Source: an uncultured Candidatus Hydrogenedens sp.
GTDB taxonomy: Bacteria; Myxococcota; UBA4151
Length of the DNA: 53,359 bases
NCBI GenBank assembly: GCA_902574205.1
Contig: CACGMS010000004.1
Coordinates: 1 to 53,359 of the forward strand
Reading direction: 5' to 3'
Shown here in pieces: positions 7,966 to 16,986 of this stretch. Both the position numbers and the translations under genes were made by a program. Positions within the stretch are counted from its first letter, which is position 1; each line of letters opens with the position of its first letter. Below the pieces are notes generated by a model. The model was not told where the DNA came from. It made no database searches and saw only the letters and a list, made by a program, of their open reading frames with translations.

Positions 7966-10326
7966 CTACTTGTACGTCGGATCAGCACAGCAGCGAACCC
8001 CGAACTCCGGTTGAGCCACTCTGGGACTTGCCTGCAAACGGCCTCGACACCGCGACTGCGAGCCACCATGAGCGTAACTGCCGCCTTTGAGCGCAAACCC
8101 AGAGCCGTCCTTCGTCCATTCGGCCAGGTTACCGGCCAGCGCATAAATACGAGACGACGAACGGCACTTCTTATACTCGAGCGGAGCAACGGCATCGTCA
8201 CGACCATCTTCAAGAGTATTGCATCGTCCAGCGACGAACCGAGCTCCATAGGGAAAGCTTGAACCTTGAGTTCCCGAGCACGCCGCCACCCATTCGCGCT
8301 CAGTACAAATACGTTTGCCTTTGTTCTTACATAAAGCCTGCGCTTTGTACGCGTTAAAATTACCTTGTGGTGGACTGCGTAGATAGTTGGGATACTCATA
8401 ACGGTCGACACAGCTCACCACCGCCCCGACACGAACCAGCCCCATACCCTTGCGACAACTTGCGCGCCCCTTTGGCGGGACTGACTCTGGCTGGCTAACC
8501 TTTGCAGGCACAGGGACGGGCGCAGGCACAACTGAGGGCTCAGGTTCGGGTTCAGGTTCCCGAACCACAGGCTCCACAGCGACAGGCTGTTCGCCTTTCG
8601 CGGTCGTCTGATCAGCTGTCGAGCGTTCGGTTGCTGACTCATCAGGAGCACCGACAGCAGGAGCTTTGACTTGCCCGTTTGTCTGGTCCTTAGCGTCACG
8701 GGTTGCCTCATCGGCCGGCGGTTTCGCCACCTCTTCTTTAGGGATCACATCCAAAACTACGCCGCTGTCGGGCTTAGATTCCTGGAGCGCAGCAAGGGTT
8801 CGAGCAGCCAAGTCCTCATCGGATTCTTTGGTTGACGAGCTATCATCAATGGTCGCTTCTGCAACATCCGTATCCACAACGACGTCGCCATCATCATCGA
8901 GGTTAAGCGATGGCTCAACAGGCAACATGTCCACTGGCGATTTTGTCTTTGTAACTACCACTTGCGGCATCAATTTTTTCGCAGCAACAAAAGTGATTGC
9001 GCAAGTCAGTGAGGCGAATGCGGCGAACACGAACCACCGAGGCATTCGAGACTTACTAAGCGCCGGCTGCTCTGGATTCGAAAGGCCTTGAACCTGTCTC
9101 GGCGCAGGACGAGCTCGTAACGGCTTAGACGCCCCGGGCGATTTCGGTTGCGCCGGCGTGGCCGCCGTCGACTTTGAGGCAACTGCTGTGGGAGCGATGG
9201 TGGGATGTTTAGGCTCAACAGGATTTTTCGGTTCAATGTCCTTTAGCGGCGCTGTATGGATCGGCGTCGGCTCTTCGATCAGATTCTGAATGCCTAAGAC
9301 GTCTTCCTCACGGATCGACAACTCATCGGAGCTAGTGATCTCTGTCACCTCATCTGGGAACTCGTCGCCAATGACGTCTGCGGCGTCTAATGCGATGTAT
9401 TCGTCACTCGATTCGCTTTGGACACCAGCCAATCGAGCCGCTTCACGGAGGGCGGCTTCAATCGGCATGACCTCAAACAATCGCTCGGATGCTAAATCGG
9501 TATGAGCAGCTGTCAATACACCGGCGACGGCTGGATACTGCTCTCGAACTGCAGACAGCGCCTTGGCGCCAGGCTCAAGACCGCTCAGCAGCCACATGAC
9601 CAAACCCGCAATGCTGTAGACATCAGCACGCCGGTCCAAGTCCTCACGACCCTGAACGACTTCAGGAGCAAGCCATGAGACACCACCAAAGCCTTGACGC
9701 TGTGCTTCAGACCATAACTCCGGTAACATCCCCTCGTAGGTGCACAGGTCCGTCAGAACCACTCGATCCGGACACAACAGTACATTACCCGGATGAAGTC
9801 CACCATGTGGCCGTTCGCTCGGTAAGGTATCCAGTGCAATTCGGAGTTGTGAAACGAGTTCAGCCACATCATGAACGCGAGGAAGCTTGCCGCGCGTCTT
9901 TTGCACCGCTGCTAATGATGGAGCATCGATCAATTCGGTTACTACAAAACTACCGATATGCTCATCACGACCGCTGCGTTGAGGTGCTGCTAATCTCGCA
10001 CTCGTTAATGAGCGCGTCGATTCCATCCAAACTTGGAAGCGGTTGCGATCGCGTTTAGAAAATAGCAGATGGCGAAAAACCATCTTAAGCGCAACTTCGC
10101 GACCAGTATCTAAATCGGTGACGTGATAGGTCACGCCGAGGCGACCCACGCCGAGCGAGCGTTTGATCAAATAACGATCGGCTAGGCGCTGACCTGGTCG
10201 GAGCAAAGAACTCACACCTTGGCCCTCAACACCACTCACCTCGGAGCCCTTCTCTGTAGGCGCACTGCATTGCGGACAGATCTCCGCCTCCGCATCAAGC
10301 TTTGCTCCACACGCTAAACAGATCAC
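7966..10326 (-). CDS. zinc-ribbon / pseudokinase / TM / FGE-sulfatase domain fusion
   Basis: Domains in order: zinc ribbon (two CxxC pairs, residues 3-20); Ser/Thr-kinase-like domain (about 50-300) with a P-loop-like Gly stretch near 59-64 and VALK at 78-81; an acidic, then Pro/Lys-rich linker; a membrane helix (about 431-449); a long acidic/Pro-rich periplasmic linker with PEPEPEP; and a C-terminal formylglycine-generating-enzyme/SUMF1 domain (about 620-786) with RICTEREW, GNLAEWT and LKGGSYA. The HRD catalytic Asp is replaced (HGG at 174-176), the Lys two residues later is His, and DFG reads DLC (193-195), so catalysis is unlikely. It resembles myxobacterial kinase-FGE proteins, but as a pseudokinase. 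The GTG start has GAGAGG upstream. Confidence 0.85.
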   Translation of the reverse strand: MICLACGAKLDAEAEICPQCSAPTEKGSEVSGVEGQGVSSLLRPGQRLADRYLIKRSLGVGRLGVTYHVTDLDTGREVALKMVFRHLLFSKRDRNRFQVWMESTRSLTSARLAAPQRSGRDEHIGSFVVTELIDAPSLAAVQKTRGKLPRVHDVAELVSQLRIALDTLPSERPHGGLHPGNVLLCPDRVVLTDLCTYEGMLPELWSEAQRQGFGGVSWLAPEVVQGREDLDRRADVYSIAGLVMWLLSGLEPGAKALSAVREQYPAVAGVLTAAHTDLASERLFEVMPIEAALREAARLAGVQSESSDEYIALDAADVIGDEFPDEVTEITSSDELSIREEDVLGIQNLIEEPTPIHTAPLKDIEPKNPVEPKHPTIAPTAVASKSTAATPAQPKSPGASKPLRARPAPRQVQGLSNPEQPALSKSRMPRWFVFAAFASLTCAITFVAAKKLMPQVVVTKTKSPVDMLPVEPSLNLDDDGDVVVDTDVAEATIDDSSSTKESDEDLAARTLAALQESKPDSGVVLDVIPKEEVAKPPADEATRDAKDQTNGQVKAPAVGAPDESATERSTADQTTAKGEQPVAVEPVVREPEPEPEPSVVPAPVPVPAKVSQPESVPPKGRASCRKGMGLVRVGAVVSCVDRYEYPNYLRSPPQGNFNAYKAQALCKNKGKRICTEREWVAACSGTQGSSFPYGARFVAGRCNTLEDGRDDAVAPLEYKKCRSSSRIYALAGNLAEWTKDGSGFALKGGSYAHGGSQSRCRGRLQASPRVAQPEFGVRCCADPTYK

Positions 10327-10421
10327 TCGACGGCCTCTCTTCGCCCTGCATCATGTCAGAAGGACCGAGTTGGTGAAACCCGACCGATGACCTACCCGTT
10401 AATCTGCGCTCATCTCAGACG

Positions 10422-10877
10422 CTAGCCTCGACCGGTACTGCCAAATCCACCTGCTCCACGCTGCGTCTGGTCAAGGTCTTCAACGCATCCAAACTGGGCC
10501 TGCACGACGGGCGCAATGACCAGTTGAGCAATTCGGTCACCACGCTCGATCCGCACAACTTCTCGACCACCATTTTGCATAATGACACCGACCTCGCCGC
10601 GATAGTCGCTGTCAATAGTACCCGGGCCATTAGGTAAATAAAGACCATGACGCAGAGCCAAGCCAGAACGCGACCGAACCTGGGCCTCAAAACCCAAAGG
10701 CACCGCAATAGCGATGCCACTTGGGATAAGAACGCGGTCCCCCGGCTTCAGTTCCATGGTCTCATCAATGGCGGCACGAAGATCAGCACCAGCGGCGCCA
10801 ACGCTTCCATAAGTCGGCACGAAGCGATCGTCCCCGCGCGCCGACTCTAACAAAACAATGTTTATATTTGGGCTCAT
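10422..10877 (-). CDS. dut: dUTP diphosphatase
   Basis: A 151-residue trimeric-type dUTPase with all five motifs: AGADLRA (motif 1), RSRSGLA (motif 2), GTIDSDYRGEV (motif 3, catalytic Asp), RGDRIAQLVI (motif 4) and RGAGGFGSTGRG (motif 5, the C-terminal arm that closes over the phosphates). It converts dUTP to dUMP and PPi, keeping uracil out of DNA and feeding dTMP synthesis. It is the second gene in a minus-strand row, 18 bp after the PilZ-like gene. Length and motifs are normal. Confidence 0.97.
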   Translation of the reverse strand: MSPNINIVLLESARGDDRFVPTYGSVGAAGADLRAAIDETMELKPGDRVLIPSGIAIAVPLGFEAQVRSRSGLALRHGLYLPNGPGTIDSDYRGEVGVIMQNGGREVVRIERGDRIAQLVIAPVVQAQFGCVEDLDQTQRGAGGFGSTGRG

Positions 10878-10895
10878 AAACGCCCAATGGTCCGA

Positions 10896-11555
10896 TCAGT
10901 AGTCGTCGTCAAGGTCATCGAGTTGAGCAATCAACTCGGGATGGATCGCTATCGCGGTCTGACTCAGATCAACCTCGGGCTCGACCTTGCTAAAAGTGGG
11001 CAACTCTGTCGCTGCAGCAAGTGGACGGACTCGAGGCGGACGAATCACAGGTGGACGAAGTCGAGGAGGCCTCGCCATCGGCGCATCCACTGCGAGGCGC
11101 TCACCAGTATGCCCGTCTCGACTGGGAGCAGGCAAACCGGTCGCTGGCTTCATGACCTCGGTATCGACGGCGCTCGGCACCTGAGTCACCGGCAGCGCCG
11201 CTTGCATCGTCTCAGTCGGACTCGTAGCTGGCTGCGCCACACTCGAGATACCGAATCGCTCGAGCAGTCGCTTACCCACGTACGGGCCAAAATGGAGGTG
11301 CGCCATGATCATGACCACCTGGTGTAAAGCCGCTGGATCTTGAATATCCAATCGCAGACCACGCCCACCCGGATCCAAACCCAGCGAACGACCGCTGACG
11401 ACCAGCGGCTGATCCCCATCAGGCCACACCAATTCGAGGCGCACATCGGTGCCTAGCGGCAACGACGGCGCCCCAGGAATGACGCAGTCGTCCTGGCATA
11501 GATAGGTCAACGCAGTGTGCAGCAATCCGTTGAGACCGCTAAACTCAAGTTTCAT
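10896..11555 (-). CDS. possible PilZ-like domain protein with a disordered tail
   Basis: Residues 1-105 look like a small beta-barrel domain (LPLGTDVRLELVWPDG, VVSGRSLGL, RGLRLDI), in the order expected for PilZ-like proteins of deltaproteobacteria; the RxxxR and DxSxxG c-di-GMP motifs are not clear, so binding is doubtful. The last 110 residues are low-complexity, rich in Pro, Arg and Thr, with repeats around RPPRLRPPV. Good SD (GGAG before ATGAAA). It is probably in one transcript with dut. Family assignment is weak. Confidence 0.55.
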   Translation of the reverse strand: MKLEFSGLNGLLHTALTYLCQDDCVIPGAPSLPLGTDVRLELVWPDGDQPLVVSGRSLGLDPGGRGLRLDIQDPAALHQVVMIMAHLHFGPYVGKRLLERFGISSVAQPATSPTETMQAALPVTQVPSAVDTEVMKPATGLPAPSRDGHTGERLAVDAPMARPPRLRPPVIRPPRVRPLAAATELPTFSKVEPEVDLSQTAIAIHPELIAQLDDLDDDY

Positions 11556-11650
11556 GACTTCTCCACTCCTATGGTGACGTAGTCAGCGCTCAGGTCAAGT
11601 TCGGTGCCATAAGGGTTGACGCTACGTGCTGATTTGAGGACGTCAAAGAC

Positions 11651-13810
11651 ATGAAGTTCCTCGGATCCAATCAAAGACTTCTGTTTTGGGGATTGGCTGT
11701 TCTCTTCAGCTTGGTTCTAGTGGCTCAAATTCCGGCGATGAGGCATTTGGGTTATCCGCTCGCTGTGTTGAGCACTGCGCCGGCTTGTCTCTTTGGTTTG
11801 ATCAGCGCTCGCCGTCCGCTTGCGCCATGGCTGGGTGCGCTTAGCGCCTGGATTGTTTTTGCGCTTGTTGTCGAGCCGATCTGGGGCTGTGATACGCTAG
11901 GCGGCTTGGCTTGGAGCGTGTTAGGACCGTTAACTGGCGCCTGTCTCGGCCTCGGTATTGGTCGCTGTTTGCAGCAATTCTTCAACCTGACGTCCTGGCG
12001 CTATGCATCCGCCTGTGTTCTGGTCGTCGCTGCCGATTTAGCCGCCCTGGGTTGGCGATTGTACGATCAACCTCAAGTGATGGTTCTTGACCCCTTTGTG
12101 GGTTATATACACGGACCTATCTACGATCACTGGGTACCGATCGAAGGTCCAGTTATCGTGGGGCGCCTGCTTACACTCGCGCTGGCCGCTGCCTTGATTC
12201 TATTGAGCGCTCGCCACTCCAGGCGACCGCTCGATTTTGCCCTCATCGGCTTGGTTCTTTTCACCTTAACGTACGATGTCTTACCCGACCGCAGCGATTT
12301 GCAGCGAGTCTTATCCCAGACGACAACAGGTAAGGGTGTCCTTATCCACTCGGCTCCCAATCAAGGGCGCCATGCGCAGCGCATTCGCGATGAGGCAGAA
12401 GCCCATATCGCGCACCTTTGTGCGCTCACACTCGGCACACCGACACCACCCATACCCGTCACCATCTGGCTCTATCCAGACGCCGACACCAAACGGAAGC
12501 TGATGGGCGCTGGCCACGTCCTGATCGCAAGGCCCTGGCAAAATGAAATCCACCTTCACCCCACTCGCCGGCCGGATCCTCACCTCCGTCACGAGCTTGT
12601 TCACGCCCTGCTGGCTCATCAGAGTAACAACTTCCTCGGCGTACCGCTCACTCCCCTTCCTCACCCAGCGCTGATCGAAGGTCTCGCCGTCTTTTTAGGT
12701 CCAGGCGACAGTAAACTCAGCGTTCACCAAGCGGCGGCGGCGCTGCATCGAAGGGGTCGTTTGCCGAGCATCGATCAACTCCTCGGCCTTCGCTTTAGTC
12801 TCGCTCAGGGACGAACGGCGTATCGAGCGGCTGGCAGTCTCATGAAATTTATCGCCGAAAAGCACGGACTCGAACGTCTGCTCAAAGCCTATCATGGCGG
12901 TAGTCTAGAGGCTGCTGGACTCGACAAAGCAGCGACGGCTAAGGCTTGGATTAGTCATCTAGAAAATACGCCTGAGCCACCTCATGCGCGCCGTAATCTT
13001 CTGCGTAACTATGCCCGGACACCCTTGATCAAAAAAGCCTGCCCTAACGAAGTTGAGGCGGCCTGGAGGCAGGCACAACGGCCTGGCAAACGAAGCGATC
13101 AAGATGTTGAGGCTGATTACCGCGCGGTCATGGCGCTATCCGGCAATTGTCGTCCCCTCGGCAGCCTCGCCGATCGCTTTCATCGCCAAGGTCAGTTTGA
13201 GGAGCGGCGAAGAATTGAAAATGAAATGCTTGAGCGCGGTATACCGAGCACACTCGCCGCCACTCTTTTTGAACGTCGAGCCGATGAAGCGATCAAAGGC
13301 GCCGACTGGCCGTCAGCCAAAGCGCATCTCAAGCGTGCGTTGGCGGCAGCGCCGGCAGAGCATCGTTACCGTGGTCTGCTCGTCAAAGCGCTCACCATTA
13401 ATCACTCAGAGACCATCGCCTTGATCGCCCCTTATCTCACCCGAGCGGATCACGCGCTGAAGGTACGCGATGGACTCATTAGTTCTTACGCAAGTCTCCC
13501 AGCGCCTGCTGCGGCTGCCGTCGCCTACTTGCTCATGCGCTACTACGGAAACCGCGGTCAGCGTGCGCAGATGGAGTCGTGGGGACTGCGCGCTCAGCCA
13601 CTGCCGCGCACGTTGGCGAAAGAGACCAAACGCTACCTTGCTCAGCAAGCAGAACGACATGGCAAACCATGCCTAGCGGCGACGCGCTGGCGCACGCTGA
13701 GTCAGGAACAAGCGGCGGTCGCCGATCGACTCGACGAACATCTCGCCCGCCTTCGTTTTCGATATCCCCAGTCGGATTGCATCATCCTTGCAAGCCCGCA
13801 GGCTCCGTGA
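11651..13810 (+). CDS. membrane-bound gluzincin-like metalloprotease with TPR-like C-terminus
   Basis: Residues 1-210 contain about six hydrophobic segments. After them, a soluble domain (about 225-440) carries HExxH (H314-E-L-V-H318) followed by Glu343 in LIEGLAVF, the spacing of gluzincin (peptidase_MA-like) zinc proteases. The last 270 residues are helical with TPR-like features (DADYRAV.., WPSAKAHLKRALAAAPAEHRYRG). The active site probably faces the periplasm, which is inferred from the order of segments only. GAGGA precedes the ATG. It starts a row of plus-strand genes reaching proS. The substrate is unknown. Confidence 0.72.
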   Translation: MKFLGSNQRLLFWGLAVLFSLVLVAQIPAMRHLGYPLAVLSTAPACLFGLISARRPLAPWLGALSAWIVFALVVEPIWGCDTLGGLAWSVLGPLTGACLGLGIGRCLQQFFNLTSWRYASACVLVVAADLAALGWRLYDQPQVMVLDPFVGYIHGPIYDHWVPIEGPVIVGRLLTLALAAALILLSARHSRRPLDFALIGLVLFTLTYDVLPDRSDLQRVLSQTTTGKGVLIHSAPNQGRHAQRIRDEAEAHIAHLCALTLGTPTPPIPVTIWLYPDADTKRKLMGAGHVLIARPWQNEIHLHPTRRPDPHLRHELVHALLAHQSNNFLGVPLTPLPHPALIEGLAVFLGPGDSKLSVHQAAAALHRRGRLPSIDQLLGLRFSLAQGRTAYRAAGSLMKFIAEKHGLERLLKAYHGGSLEAAGLDKAATAKAWISHLENTPEPPHARRNLLRNYARTPLIKKACPNEVEAAWRQAQRPGKRSDQDVEADYRAVMALSGNCRPLGSLADRFHRQGQFEERRRIENEMLERGIPSTLAATLFERRADEAIKGADWPSAKAHLKRALAAAPAEHRYRGLLVKALTINHSETIALIAPYLTRADHALKVRDGLISSYASLPAPAAAAVAYLLMRYYGNRGQRAQMESWGLRAQPLPRTLAKETKRYLAQQAERHGKPCLAATRWRTLSQEQAAVADRLDEHLARLRFRYPQSDCIILASPQAP

Positions 13811-13843
13811 CAAAGGAGCGCCGCATCAAGAGAGATAGCGGCC

Positions 13844-14311
13844 ATGAGCGAGTCGATCGATAGCCTAAAGCAGATCTTTAGCGACCACCCTGCGGGCCGA
13901 GCAGCTTTTCGCCCTTTGCGCAAAGGTACTCAAGTTGGTCTGCGCATTCACGGTGACGATCAAGAGTATCACTTTGAACGCACACCGGATGGCGCCTCCA
14001 TCAAGGAAGGTGCGGGTCCCCAAACCGACTTTGATCTGATTCTGGGCGTCAAAGCCGTGGAAGCAATTTGTCAGACTCAAGGTGAAAGCATTGGGGACTT
14101 TGGTGTGTCTTTCTTTCGCTGCCTGCTTAAATCAAGCGACGAGGAGCGCGTGCAAGTCAAACTTCACGCGGGCCTGATTGCGCTCACTCGGAACGGCTAC
14201 TTGAAGGTTCTCGCCATGGGTGGGCCTAAGGTGCTAGGATTCCTGTCCAAAGAGGGCTACATCGGGCCCCGTGGAATCGCAAAAGCGATTAGACGTTTAC
14301 GTTCCAAATAA
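13844..14311 (+). CDS. SCP2 sterol-carrier-like protein (tentative)
   Basis: A 155-residue cytoplasmic protein. The pattern of a lipid-binding fold of the SCP2 type can be read: VGLRIHGDDQEYHFERT, then DFDLILGVKAVEAIC, and a C-terminal hydrophobic stretch (LIALTRNGYLKVLAMGGPKVLGFL). Proteins of this sort are often annotated as SCP2 sterol-binding domain-containing in deltaproteobacteria, but I cannot confirm family membership. It starts 33 bp after the protease gene and is followed by the NTF2-like gene, so the three are probably one transcript. Confidence 0.5.
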   Translation: MSESIDSLKQIFSDHPAGRAAFRPLRKGTQVGLRIHGDDQEYHFERTPDGASIKEGAGPQTDFDLILGVKAVEAICQTQGESIGDFGVSFFRCLLKSSDEERVQVKLHAGLIALTRNGYLKVLAMGGPKVLGFLSKEGYIGPRGIAKAIRRLRSK

Positions 14312-14334
14312 CCTGCGAACATCACGGAGATCTG

Positions 14335-14793
14335 ATGCGCGCTCTTTGCTCAATAACTCTTCTCGCTGGCCTAGCATGTGCGACGCCCCTCAAAGGTCAT
14401 CAGGTCGATGACAACAAACTCAATCGCGAAGTCGCTGCGGTGATCGATGCCTATATCGGCGCCATGCAAGCGCGTGACGCCGATCGGGTTTTGTCGCTGG
14501 TTTCAGATGATTACTTTGAGGATGGTGGCAACTCGGACACTAAAGACGATTACGGTCGTAAAGAACTCGCCACCAAACTCAAAGAGCGCTTTGAGCGAAC
14601 GACTGAGTTGATCATGAAAATCCAGCTCGTTGAGGTGATCAGTAAAGACAAAGCCCTTTTGGCTCGCATGCGCTTTGATGTTCGCTACCGACTCGACCTA
14701 CCTAGTGGCAGCCGCTGGGAACGGCATAACGACGTCAATGAGATCGTTCTTGTACGAGACGGCACGTCGCTCAAAATCAAGAGCGGTTTATAG
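14335..14793 (+). CDS. NTF2-like (SnoaL/DUF4440-type) exported protein
   Basis: A 152-residue protein with a short hydrophobic N-terminus ending in GLAC at Cys15, which could be a weak lipobox (Gly at -3 is unusual). The mature part has the NTF2-like pattern: EVAAVIDAYIGAMQARDADRVLSLVSDDYFED, then GRKELATKLKERFERT and beta strands IQLVEVISKDKALLARMRFDVRY. These cone-shaped domains bind small ligands or act as scaffold; no catalytic residue can be assigned. It ends five bases before proS, so co-translation is likely. Confidence 0.65.
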   Translation: MRALCSITLLAGLACATPLKGHQVDDNKLNREVAAVIDAYIGAMQARDADRVLSLVSDDYFEDGGNSDTKDDYGRKELATKLKERFERTTELIMKIQLVEVISKDKALLARMRFDVRYRLDLPSGSRWERHNDVNEIVLVRDGTSLKIKSGL

Positions 14794-14797
14794 GTCG

Positions 14798-16519
14798 ATG
14801 CGCGCCAGTCGATTCTTGCTCCCGACCGCCAAAGAGGCGCCGGCGGACGCTACGGTTGCATCTCATGTTCTGATGATGCGCGCCGGCATGATTCGGCGCG
14901 TTGCTGCAGGAATTTATACCATCCTCCCGCTCGGTCTGCGCGTCTTACGCAAAGTCGAGCACATCGTGCGTGAAGAACTCGACCGCGTCGGCTGTTTAGA
15001 GGTCACCATGCCGATGGTGATCCCCGCAGAGCTTTGGGAGGAGTCTGGGCGTTGGGAGTTTTATGGTCCTGAGTTGTTGCGAGTCAAAGACCGTAAAGGC
15101 GGCGACTTCTGTTTAGGTCCAACGCATGAAGAGGTGATCACCACCTTGGCGGCGAGTGAGATCAAATCGTACCGACAACTGCCACTCAATCTGTATCAGG
15201 TGCAAACCAAGTTTCGTGACGAGATCAGGCCGCGCTTTGGTCTGATGCGCGGGCGCGAGTTCGTCATGAAAGACGCCTACTCCTTTGACCTCGACCCTGA
15301 CGGTGCTCGCGAGAGCTACTGGCAAATGCACGAAGCCTACAGCCGCATCTTTGCGCGTTGCGGCGTCACCTTTGCCCCGGTCGAGGCGGATACTGGCAAT
15401 ATTGGCGGTAGCTTGTCGCACGAATTCCAAGTGATCGCGGATACGGGTGAGGATGCCCTCGCCACCTGCACCAACTGTGGCTACGCAGCCAACGTTGAGA
15501 AGGCTCAAGTCGCAGGCCCGCCGCTGGCTGGATTGACGAGCGCCGGCGCTCGTCAGACGGTGTCGACGCCGAACGTGGGGACCATCGCTGACGTCAGCGC
15601 CTTGATGGGGGTCGACCCCAAGCAGTTTATCAAGGCTTTGGTCTTTGAGACCGAAGAGGAGCCGGTCATGGCGCTGATGCGCGGGGATCGCGACTTGAAC
15701 GAGCCAAAACTCAGGGTTCTGCTCGGTGTCGATGATCTTCGACCCGCCACGCCCGAAACCATTTTGCGAGTGGCAGGTGCTCCAGCTGGATTTATCGGTC
15801 CTGTAGGCATTGAGGGTACACGGATCATCGCCGATCATGAGGTGTTGGCTTTGAGCGAAGCAGTCTGCGGCGCCAACGCGGTCGATGAGCACCTCAAAGG
15901 CGTCGTGCCAGGACGTGATTTCACTGCAGAAGCTGCAGATCTTCGTATCGCCGAAGAAGGAGACGCCTGCGGGCGCTGCGGCGACAGCACCCTGAGCCTG
16001 CGTCGCGGTATTGAGGTCGGCCATATCTTTTATCTGGGCACCAAGTACTCCGAGGCGATGAAGGCGACTGTCCTTGATACCAACGGCAAAGCAACGCCTC
16101 TAGAGATGGGCTGTTACGGTATTGGCATTGGTCGCACTGCGGCGGCTTGTATTGAGCAAAACCACGACGAGAACGGCATCTGCTGGCCGGTGCCGCTGGC
16201 GCCCTTTGAGGTGCATCTGCTGGCACTGGGCAAACAAGACGAGGTCTTAGACGCCTGCACGGCGCTTTATGACCAGCTGCAAGACGCTGGCCTTGACGTC
16301 CTCTTTGATGACCGACCCGAGCGGCCGGGGTTCAAATTCAAAGACGCCGAGTTGGTGGGCATGCCGTGGCGCGTGGCGCTTGGTAAGCGGGGTCTTGAAA
16401 GCGGCATGGTCGAGGTTATGGAGCGAGCAAGCGGTGAGCGATTTGATGTGGCGAGTGACGAACTCGTCAGCTTTCTTAGCGAGCGTATTGTCCCGGCACG
16501 CCGAGGTGACTTAGCCTAG
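14798..16519 (+). CDS. proS: prolyl-tRNA synthetase, bacterial-type with insertion domain
   Basis: It charges tRNA-Pro. The start is ATG 14798, giving MRASRFLLPTAKEAPADA, which matches the usual bacterial ProRS N-terminus; the open frame extends further upstream but only over the preceding gene. Class II motifs are present: motif 1 with P in LEVTMPMVIPAELW, motif 2 around FRDEIRPRFGLMRGREF, and motif 3 as GCYGIGIGR. Between motifs 2 and 3 lies the INS-type (YbaK-like) editing domain including two CxxC pairs. The C-terminal anticodon-binding domain ends with SGERFDV. Normal length (574 residues). Confidence 0.97.
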   Translation: MRASRFLLPTAKEAPADATVASHVLMMRAGMIRRVAAGIYTILPLGLRVLRKVEHIVREELDRVGCLEVTMPMVIPAELWEESGRWEFYGPELLRVKDRKGGDFCLGPTHEEVITTLAASEIKSYRQLPLNLYQVQTKFRDEIRPRFGLMRGREFVMKDAYSFDLDPDGARESYWQMHEAYSRIFARCGVTFAPVEADTGNIGGSLSHEFQVIADTGEDALATCTNCGYAANVEKAQVAGPPLAGLTSAGARQTVSTPNVGTIADVSALMGVDPKQFIKALVFETEEEPVMALMRGDRDLNEPKLRVLLGVDDLRPATPETILRVAGAPAGFIGPVGIEGTRIIADHEVLALSEAVCGANAVDEHLKGVVPGRDFTAEAADLRIAEEGDACGRCGDSTLSLRRGIEVGHIFYLGTKYSEAMKATVLDTNGKATPLEMGCYGIGIGRTAAACIEQNHDENGICWPVPLAPFEVHLLALGKQDEVLDACTALYDQLQDAGLDVLFDDRPERPGFKFKDAELVGMPWRVALGKRGLESGMVEVMERASGERFDVASDELVSFLSERIVPARRGDLA

Positions 16520-16536
16520 ATCCCGATGAGGATCGT

Positions 16537-16986
16537 ATGAGCGCCGACGACGTCTTACGCACAGCCTTAGTTGTAGCCCTCGCTCTCGGTGCCTTTTATG
16601 CGCTGATCGGCGGTATATTGACGCGCGTCAGCGGGCGCTGGCGTGACGGCGATCGGGTCATCACGTTGCGCCAATTCGGGCCCTTCGTGAGCGGCCGAGC
16701 GACCCGCCCAGGCGGCTGGGAGCGCTACAGCGGCTTTGCCCTGTGGAACCGTGTGCGTATTCGGCGCAGCGACGGCGGGCGCGAGTATTTAGAAAGCTTA
16801 GGTTTTGCCGCCGAGGTGGCACCGCTTGTTGAAAACCAGATCATGGCGTCCTTTGATCTCAAGCTCAAAGGCGCCTTACTCACGGGCACATTCCAAGGAA
16901 GGATCGTTCGCTCCGAGCGACGACCGCCGCGCATTATCTCGGTCAGCCTGACGCCGGCTAAGCCGCGCACCTGGACACGCGCATGA
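16537..16986 (+). CDS. small membrane-anchored protein of unknown function
   Basis: One N-terminal membrane segment (residues about 8-28) is followed by a basic soluble domain of about 115 residues with beta-rich pattern (RVITLRQFGPFVSGRA, ISVSLTPAKP). I do not recognise it. GAGGAT lies five bases before the ATG. It overlaps the next gene by four bases (ATGA), so the two are translationally coupled, and it follows proS by 17 bp. Confidence 0.6.
   Translation: MSADDVLRTALVVALALGAFYALIGGILTRVSGRWRDGDRVITLRQFGPFVSGRATRPGGWERYSGFALWNRVRIRRSDGGREYLESLGFAAEVAPLVENQIMASFDLKLKGALLTGTFQGRIVRSERRPPRIISVSLTPAKPRTWTRA

Noticed and set aside
14675..14797. upstream extension of proS
   Set aside because: It overlaps the NTF2-like gene in another frame, and the family N-terminus starts exactly at ATG 14798.
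15113..16024. 303-codon open frame on the minus strand inside proS
   Set aside because: It lies wholly antisense to a clear aminoacyl-tRNA synthetase and its translation has no domain or signal.
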